A DNA stretch of 64,000 nucleotides, taken from positions 124,001-188,000 of the forward strand of contig SNVD02002644.1 in assembly GCA_013180625.2 (NCBI GenBank), read 5' to 3'. Both the position numbers and the translations under genes were made by a program. This DNA comes from Boswellia sacra. Its lineage: Eukaryota; Streptophyta; Magnoliopsida; Sapindales; Burseraceae. The notes beneath the pieces are model-generated. The model was given only the letters and a program-made list of their open reading frames with translations. It was not told the origin of the DNA and did not search any database. The first letter of the stretch is position 1, and each line of letters starts with the position of its first letter. This document shows, piece after piece, positions 58,084 through 64,000 of this stretch.

Positions 58084-58889
58084 AGAGGAGATATGGGCTT
58101 GAACCACCAAAACAAAAATTGTATAAGGCTACGATGCAGGCTTTTCATGTCATAGGTTAACACAATCAAAAATTCCTAAATATGTTGCATAAATATGCGA
58201 ATATAGTCAACCTCACAAACTTGAGGTCCACTATCTATGTTAGGGTAGATGCTAAAATGATATCTACAACCCCAAAATTTCAAGGTTTTTTCATGAGCTT
58301 TCCAGCACAAAGATTAGGGTTTATAAAGATATGTAGGCCTTTTACTGGTCTAAATGGGTGTCACCTTAAGAGCCCTATAGGAGGGGTGCTCTTAATTGCT
58401 ATGGCACTTGATGCCAGCAATTGTATATTTCTCCTAGCATTAGGAGTTTGTGAGGTCGAGTTAACTCTACATGGAATTGGTTTCTTCAACTATTAAAAGA
58501 ACACATAGGAGAGGTTAATGGGTGTGAGCTAGGATTGGCAATGGGACGGGACGTGGTGGGTCCGGGTAGCTAGTACCCAATCCCGTCCCGCTCATTTATA
58601 TTTTGCCCCGCCTCACCCTGCCCCATTGCTCATTAAAGAGGCAAGGCGGGGCGGGGCGGGGCAAAATATAAATGAGCGGATCCAGACCCGCGCCGCTCTT
58701 GTAAAATTCCATAACCATCCCAATCTATTGATAAGTACACAATGAAGCCTATTTTTTAACAAGTTTGAAGATAAATTCCAAGCTCTTAATAACTCCACCT
58801 CTGTCAATGTTTAAACATCCTTTATTGTCTACAATTCACTTGTCATTTGCTTTAACCTGCAAATACAAGGCCGTTATAGTTAAATATGA

Positions 58890-59426
58890 CATAAAAAGAT
58901 AAAAAAACAAAGCTAAAACAAGCAACCTGCCAAAACGCTGGACGAAACTTGACAAACTCGAGGAGCTCGATAGAGCTCGACACGACTTGACATGTAAGTG
59001 TCGAGTATTAGATTCATCATCCGACACTCGATGTCTTCAAAAATAGACTGATATCGAGTGTCAATTATGAATCCGACACGACTCGATATGTAAGTATCGA
59101 GTGTCGGATGACTCAACATGTAAGTGTCGAGTGTCAGATTCATCATCCAACACTCGATGTCTTCGAAAATAAACTGATATCGAGTGTCGGTTGTGAATCC
59201 GACACGAGTCGACATGTAAGTGTCGAGTGTCGGATTCATCATCCGACACTCGATGCCTTCGAAAATAGAATGATATCAAGTATCAGTTGTGAATCCAACA
59301 CGACTCGACATATAAGTGTCGAGTGTCGGATGATCGTGTCGAGAATTATCGAGCGCGTCGAGTTTTCTCGAGCGTTTTGGTAGGTTGCTTGTTTTAGCTT
59401 TGTTTTTTTTTTTTCTTTTTGCCTTG
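58890..59426. mobile_element. Foldback element nested in the hAT, flanked by 15-bp direct repeats
   Basis: The two ends are long inverted repeats: left AACAAAGCTAAAACAAGCAA then CCTGCCAAAACGCT; right AGCGTTTTGGTAGGTTGC then TTGTTTTAGCTTTG. The similarity extends into the TCGAG-rich interior. A perfect 15-bp repeat TATAGTTAAATATGA lies immediately outside (58875-58889, 59427-59441). The centre holds tandem copies of a ~94-bp unit, each with a palindrome (CGAGTGTCGGAT, TCATC, ATCCGACACTCG). Confidence 0.8.
58985..59340. repeat. Tandem ~94-bp units containing CGAGTGTCGGAT palindromes
   Basis: Units start GTCGAGTGTC at 59127 and 59221, with a diverged first copy at 58998 (129-bp spacing, with one extra short segment). 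Both strands give open frames (DTRHLHVES-type repeats), which I treat as repeat artefacts. Confidence 0.85.
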
Positions 59427-60798
59427 TATAGTTAAATATGATGCATGATGTCGGGTTTCATGATGTCGGGTGTCGTATTCCGTCGAGTGTGGGATTTTAT
59501 ATTGGCATAAATTAAATTTGCTATGTTTTTGTTGTCGTGAGTTGTTTACCTTGATGTGTATATTATTGTTGTCGCCATGTACTTGTTGATTTTGTTTGTT
59601 GGTAACTTGGTATTGTTTGTTGAATTATTGTTTACTTGGAAATTTTAGATTTTGAATGGAATGATGGTTTTTTAGTAGTTGATTATTGTCCTTGTGCGTA
59701 ACCAACACAGTAACAAGTAAATAAAAATAATGTTAACACTTTAACAAAACCAAACCAACAAGTTGATAGCACACAAGATCTACTTCCTACATGTAACACT
59801 CCAACGAAACAACCTCACAAATACTTTATTTTTTTTCATTTACATCCTAATATTGTGCGGGGTTGGACGGGTCAAACGGGGCTGGAGGGTGGACCCAGAC
59901 CCAGACCCGCCCCGAATGGGTCAATATATTTAGAGACCCAAACCTACCCCTAAATTCAAAATAAACAGGTCAAGACCCACCCCTAAACCACGGGTCACAC
60001 CAGGGCCCCAGACCCGGCAGGTCATTTTGTCATCCCTAGTGTGAGCTACCTGTGACTTTTATGAGTGATAAACAAAAAGGAATTCTTAATGCTTTAAATG
60101 TATAACAGCGTACAAAAGTTGGGTATTTTTAGGTATGCATATACCTGAACCAACCTAAATACATGTGAGGTATTTTATTTCATCACCTGAAAAAATAGAA
60201 ATAATTGACATTAATGGACCACGATGGGGTTGGCTCGGTTCAGTTCGAGTCAGATACAATAAAGTTTGACCATATATTTGACCTCAATTTTCACTAAATT
60301 TTTTGTTTTTATATTTAAGATGTTCGGTTTAGGCTTTTTATTTAGGTTTAAATTTTCATTTATTTTTTTTGTAATTATATGTTTATAAATGAAACACAAA
60401 ATATCAATTTTAGAGTTATTTTTATGAATTGGTTAGTAATTGAAATATAAAAATTATCATAATTGAAAAAAAATTACAACAAACAACCTAAGTAAAAGAA
60501 AAAAAAGGCTATTATCACTAACTACCCCTGTGTTTTGGGCCATTTTCAAGCAAAAACATTGTATACTCATTTAATCAAAAACACCACTAAGGTCTCCTAA
60601 ATTCAATGGACTAATATACACAGTTAACTTGGATAAGGGTATTTTGGTCAAAATACAAAAAACAAAGTAAAAATAATCAAACACAACCAAAATCAGCAAC
60701 CAGTCGCCGGACCAAAATAAACCTAAACTAACGAACAAACCAAAACCCAAATTAACCAAAACAATAAACCCTGTGTTTTTTTTTCTTTTGATAGACAT

Positions 60799-61137
60799 TC
60801 AGTAACATAACAAGTTCTTGATTTCTCTTCCCAAATGCTTCTTCATGGCAACTGCCTTCTTGAGGAGGTGGTAAAGATCCTCTGGAATCTTAGGAGCAAA
60901 TACATGAGCCTTAAGGATACGCAATATCGTGCTTCCTGTAATGCTCTTGACCTCGGCAATATTGTGAGAGTCATGAAGAATCACACCGATTTGGAATGGT
61001 GTCAGACCTTCCTTTGCAAATTTACAGATGTTATCCTCAAAATCTTAACCAAAAATCTAAAGCCAATTTGGTGGAGTTCTCTTGTAAGGCAGAACTGACG
61101 AGGAAATAGCTTTACTACGACTGATTATACAACCCAT
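60799..61137 (-). pseudogene. RPS13: Intronless, truncated pseudogene of 40S ribosomal protein S13
   Basis: The minus strand from an ATG at 61137 reads, over the first ~84 positions of the 151-residue family, LPYKRTPPNWL, then [20 protein letters not shown], then [16 protein letters not shown], then [17 protein letters not shown]. It has two in-frame stops (after NWL and after IFG) and a diverged end ([16 protein letters not shown]). The C-terminal half is missing. The contiguous coding segment without introns suggests a reverse-transcribed copy or a single-exon capture. RPS13 (uS15) is a small-subunit protein; this copy cannot encode it. Confidence 0.88.
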
Positions 61138-61180
61138 GGTGTCGGCGACAGAGGTGAAACAAGAGCTCTCTATTATGGAT

Positions 61181-61417
61181 TTAAATAATACTTCTCTCTT
61201 CAGCAATAACGATGAATGAAAAGGTCGATACTAAACCTACCAAGCATAGTAGCTTTGACACCACATGCAACATCTTAGTTCGTCTGCTTACTTTCTTCCT
61301 TACCACCCCCATATGGTGGCTTCCACCATTTATGGCGTTGCCACTCTCAACTAATATTGCCACCTTCCCCTCTGTTGCTTTCTGGTCATTCATCATCACC
61401 ATAATCAAAGCATACAA
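61181..61417 (-). pseudogene. Probable CASP-like membrane protein fragment (N-terminal part)
   Basis: A 78-codon minus-strand frame contains EGKVAILVE, a basic stretch (RKKVSRRTK) and one hydrophobic segment (MLHVVSKLLCLVGLVSTFSF, then IVIAEERS). The layout and words resemble the N-terminus and first membrane span of CASP-like proteins (VVLRLLCL...TALSFMVTA). The frame ends shortly after the span, well short of the four-span family. It is upstream of and co-oriented with the RPS13 pseudogene inside the same TIR element. Family assignment is by resemblance only. Confidence 0.5.
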
Positions 61418-61760
61418 TGTTTTCTATTATTGTTTCTAGAAAGTATTAGAGAAGTAATTTTTTTCTTTCGAGAAATATTATTGTTTTGGTTAGTTTGGGT
61501 TTTGGATTGTTGCCAGAGCCATGGAAGAAAAGAGAAATTTCTTTTTCTCATCGAAAATGTTATTATTTAGTTTAGGTTAATTTTGGTTTAGCTACTGGTG
61601 GCTGATTTCGCTTGTGTTTCATTATTTTTCATTTGTAAACTACCCTCATCCAGGCTAATGGTGTACATTAGTCCATTGAATTTCAAAAACCTTAGGGGTG
61701 TTTTTTTTATTAAATAAGTGAACAATGTTTTTGCCTAATAATGGCCCAAAATACAGGGTA

Positions 61761-64000
61761 TCAAATTAGTCCAACCCATAAACCCAAGCCTAACCCCATT
61801 ACAATTATATACCAAATGAAAGAAAAAAAAAAAAAAAGAGAATATCACGAGAATTAAAAAAGAGGAGAAGAGACAAGTTACGAGAAGGGAGAGAAAGATT
61901 GGTGGAGGGGCTAGAATTGGGCTATTTGAAGAAGAAATACCAGAATTTCTAGAGAGAGAAGGAGAAATAAAGATAAAATTGGAAGTTTCATTTAAGGACC
62001 AGAAGAATTTCATTGAAGGCGAGATGAAATGACAAGGTAGTTAGAAACTTCGCTTAGATATACAACGAAGCTCAAATTGTGCATCAAGATTAGTGAGTAG
62101 GAAAATCATTTTTTCTTTCATAAGCTATAAATGTATTTTAAATGCTATTTTATACATGTTAGAAAGTTTTAAAGTGATTAGCCAATTTATTTTCTAGATA
62201 TACATCAAGAAGCATTATTTAGTTCTTTATTTAATGAAGTTTGTTGACATTTCTTTGAAAGAATTACTATTTTATTTTACGATCACTCCAAAGTATTCAA
62301 GGCAAATTCTTAATAGTTTCTCCAAATGATAAATAGAAAACTATTTGCTATGATTACTTTAAGTCATTAGAATATATGACGTAGTTTTCAAAATATTTCT
62401 AGACAAAGATATAATATTAGAAAAGAAAACTTGGATTTTACGTTTAAAATTATTTAGTACGTTCAAAGGTTTTGTAGTTGATTCAAGAGACATATTTTTA
62501 CAATAGTTGAGAAAAGGTGTTAATCATGATTTTTGTAACCATTTTGACATTTTGTTTAGAAGTTTCTTAAAGTATTTGAAACACTTCTTAAATGTTTATC
62601 ATTGATTTTAATGATTCAAGCATTTTCAGTTTTAGATTTCATAAAATTCTCAATTTTGATAAAATTACATAAAAAACAAATTTTAAGCATATGAAGCAAT
62701 TTTAAAAATTAGTTTTAGCAAAGATTAAAAAAAAAATTCAGTTATGGTATCCTAAGTCAATACCTAGACTCAAACAATTAGATAGCAGATTCTGTTAACA
62801 GATAGAGGTTTTTGAAATCTGTTTAGACACACACAGGTGCTTTAGGCCGTGTGATCTAAGTGTTTAGCCCTTTAAGGGCAGCTCTGCACATGCATATGAC
62901 TAGTTTAGTAAATGGCTCTATTTGCGTAATGTTAGATCTCATCAGATATGATCAATTTCAGATAGCTCTATCAATGTGATCTTAGCTCTTCCAGGTATAA
63001 TCAGTTTAGCAAGCCTGCATGATGTTATATCTTGTCAGGTATGATTAGCTAGATTCTGGGTACACGACTATAATTTTTTTTTTTACACTTGTCACATGGT
63101 TTTTTAAATATTTGGGGGGTTTTTGTACTATTGACAGTTATGATACGTTATGACAAGTTAAACTCGGACTTTCACAATATTTGTGAAAACGTCACTAAAT
63201 ATATTTGTCATTTTAAAAATTGAGAGACAAATATGTTAAAAGGTTAAAAAGCACTTTTTCTTTCTTTCCTTCCTCCATTTTTAACTTTACCTTGCCCTTT
63301 TTAATCCCTAGTTGTTCAGAGAAACCTAGTCAAAAACAAAGGTGTGTTCTTTTTTGTTTCATGTATTTTTGTTTCCAAAATGATTTGGAAAATGAATTTC
63401 TATGATTTAGAGAATATATTTTAAGTAAAGGATATGCGTTTGGAAATAAATTCGTAAAACACAAATTTGGAAATGGTTTTAAGAACATGTATTTGGAAAT
63501 GAATCCTTGAGCTAAAATTTTGAAGACAAAAATAAGATATGTGTTTGGAAATGAATTATTGATATAAAATGGAGAGAGAAGAAGAAAATAGAAGATAAAA
63601 ACAGAGAGAGAAGAGTTAGGGAGGATGAATTTGAACTCCAAAAATGTTAAAAACAATGTTTTGTGAAAACATATTATAAAAACAGAAAAGAACACATTTT
63701 GCAAGAATTCTGTACTCCGAAAATGAAAAACAGTTTTCAGGAAACAAGAAAGAGCAGAGCAAAAAGGTATCGATGTCCAGCTTCCCTCTTCTCATTCAAT
63801 CACTTTCCTTCCCTCTTCTCTTTCAATCACTCACTATTTCTCTTCTCCTTCAGCCGTTCACCCACTAAAACTCTCCATGGATATCTCTGTTTCATTCACT
63901 CTCAAGTTTGACTCTCGATTTTAGATCTTCATCTTTTGATTGATTTCATTTTTCATGTCATCTTCTCACTTTCATCGTCAACAAACCAAATGCACAAACA
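61761..64000. other. Interval without a recognised gene; local repeats
   Basis: AT-rich. About 62880-63050 contains three diverged tandem copies of a ~60-bp unit (GTTAGATCTCATCAGATATGATCA; ATCTTAGCTCTTCCAGGTATAATCA; TTATATCTTGTCAGGTATGATTAG). Between 63380 and 63560 the word ATTTGGAAATGAAT recurs about five times. The last 250 bp are pyrimidine-rich (CTCTTCTCTTTCAATCACTC), like a plant 5' UTR, so a plus-strand gene may begin near or beyond the window end. Confidence 0.45.

Larger units (their letters stand above)
58530..60038. mobile_element. 1,509-bp non-autonomous hAT element
   Basis: Termini TAGGATTGGCAATGGG and ...TTTTGTCATCCCTA form short imperfect TIRs of the TAGGGATGGCAA hAT type. A perfect 8-bp duplication GTGTGAGC flanks it (58522-58529, 60039-60046). 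Removing the insert and one repeat rejoins the MULE frame (NGCEL to PVTFM). Subterminal DNA is GC-rich, including a perfect 25-bp hairpin (CCGCTCATTTATATTTTGCC onward at about 58589, inverted at about 58656-58680). No transposase is present. It carries a nested foldback at 58890-59426. Confidence 0.9.
57421..60115 (+). pseudogene. MULE transposase relic, interrupted by two transposons
   Basis: Plus-strand fragments follow MULE order. First comes a MuDR-type DNA-binding region (KLKRVKNERDRV near 57690; CLWKIHA, then YPDQSCEKVPGTPECTYIWI near 57750-57870, then FRNNPNLGVDWLDKDLKR). After the 138-bp MITE, the frame resumes YGLEPPKQKLYKATMQAF. The catalytic core follows at 58182-58490 (TPKFQGFFMSFPAQRLGF, CRPFTGLNGCHLKSPIGG). 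The first catalytic Asp (expected GLDG) reads Asn. WNWFLQLLKEHIGEVNGCEL leads into the hAT insertion and, beyond it, VTFMSDKQKGILNALNV. Stops and at least one shift (near 58465) are present. No downstream zinc knuckle was found. Confidence 0.85.
60523..61760. mobile_element. Pack-type TIR element carrying host gene fragments
   Basis: The left ~100 bp (TACCCCTGTGTTTTGGGCC...AATTCAATGGACTAATATACAC) is matched in inverted orientation at about 61655-61760 (GTACATTAGTCCATTGAATT...GGCCCAAAATACAGGGTA). The enclosed 1.0 kb holds an RPS13 pseudogene and a probable CASP-like fragment, both on the minus strand. Long TIRs around captured gene pieces are characteristic of Pack-MULEs. No target duplication is visible, so the superfamily is not proven. 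Confidence 0.75.

Noticed and set aside
58913..59383. Open frames encoding DTRHLHVES-type peptide repeats on both strands
   Set aside because: They lie in tandem palindromic repeats of a foldback element; openness on both strands follows from the repeat.
62040..62070. Short inverted words AACTTCGCTTAGATATACAA / CGAAG as a candidate hairpin RNA
   Set aside because: The paired stretch is too short and unsupported by flanking structure.

Overview
The window is nuclear DNA from a flowering plant, almost certainly a eudicot. It holds a multi-exon cysteine-rich receptor-like kinase (CRK) gene with GT-AG introns, Ty1/copia LTR retrotransposons, Mutator-like (MULE) and hAT transposons, MITEs and an AT-rich satellite. 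Nothing prokaryotic or organellar was seen. I could not fix the species from sequence alone. Only one gene looks intact, the CRK. Nearly everything else is transposable-element sequence in various states of decay.

Layout. (1) 1-6.8 kb: no gene resolved; one possible MULE transposase N-terminal fragment (minus) and short direct repeats. (2) 6.87-12.34 kb: a 12-exon plus-strand gene joining an HMG-box-like segment, the conserved domain found beside plant Ulp1-like proteases, a coiled coil and a C48/Ulp1 protease domain. It is the cargo type known from Kaonashi-like MULEs. It is broken, and its catalytic Asp and Cys positions read Glu and Tyr. (3) 13.99-24.3 kb: a 402-bp satellite (about 12.5 copies) with a three-monomer higher-order duplication, split by a 5,392-bp Tork-type copia element with matching TTTAC target repeats. 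(4) 24.41-24.90 kb: a long-TIR MULE-type MITE with a 10-bp target duplication.

(5) 25.9-27.6 kb: a broken CRK copy. Its 3' flank is repeated beyond the intact gene, so this is a tandem segmental duplication. (6) 28-35 kb: AT-rich intergenic DNA with microsatellites and MITEs. (7) 35.45-42.89 kb (minus): an intact CRK in seven exons (689 codons); intron 1 is 3.6 kb and transposon-rich. (8) 45.48-52.05 kb (minus): an RE1-like copia element with 317-bp LTRs, itself split by a 1,507-bp TG...CA element (probable solo LTR). (9) 52.2-57 kb (minus): an older copia relic. (10) 57.4-60.1 kb (plus): a MULE transposase relic opened by two insertions, a 138-bp palindromic MITE (5-bp target repeat) and a 1,509-bp hAT element (8-bp target repeat). 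The hAT carries its own foldback insert flanked by 15-bp direct repeats. (11) 60.5-61.76 kb: a Pack-type TIR element carrying an intronless RPS13 pseudogene and a probable CASP-like fragment. (12) 61.8-64 kb: no gene resolved.

In several places the order of insertions can be read directly, because removing the insert and one target repeat restores an uninterrupted reading frame or repeat phase. All translations, splice choices and divergence counts were made by eye.
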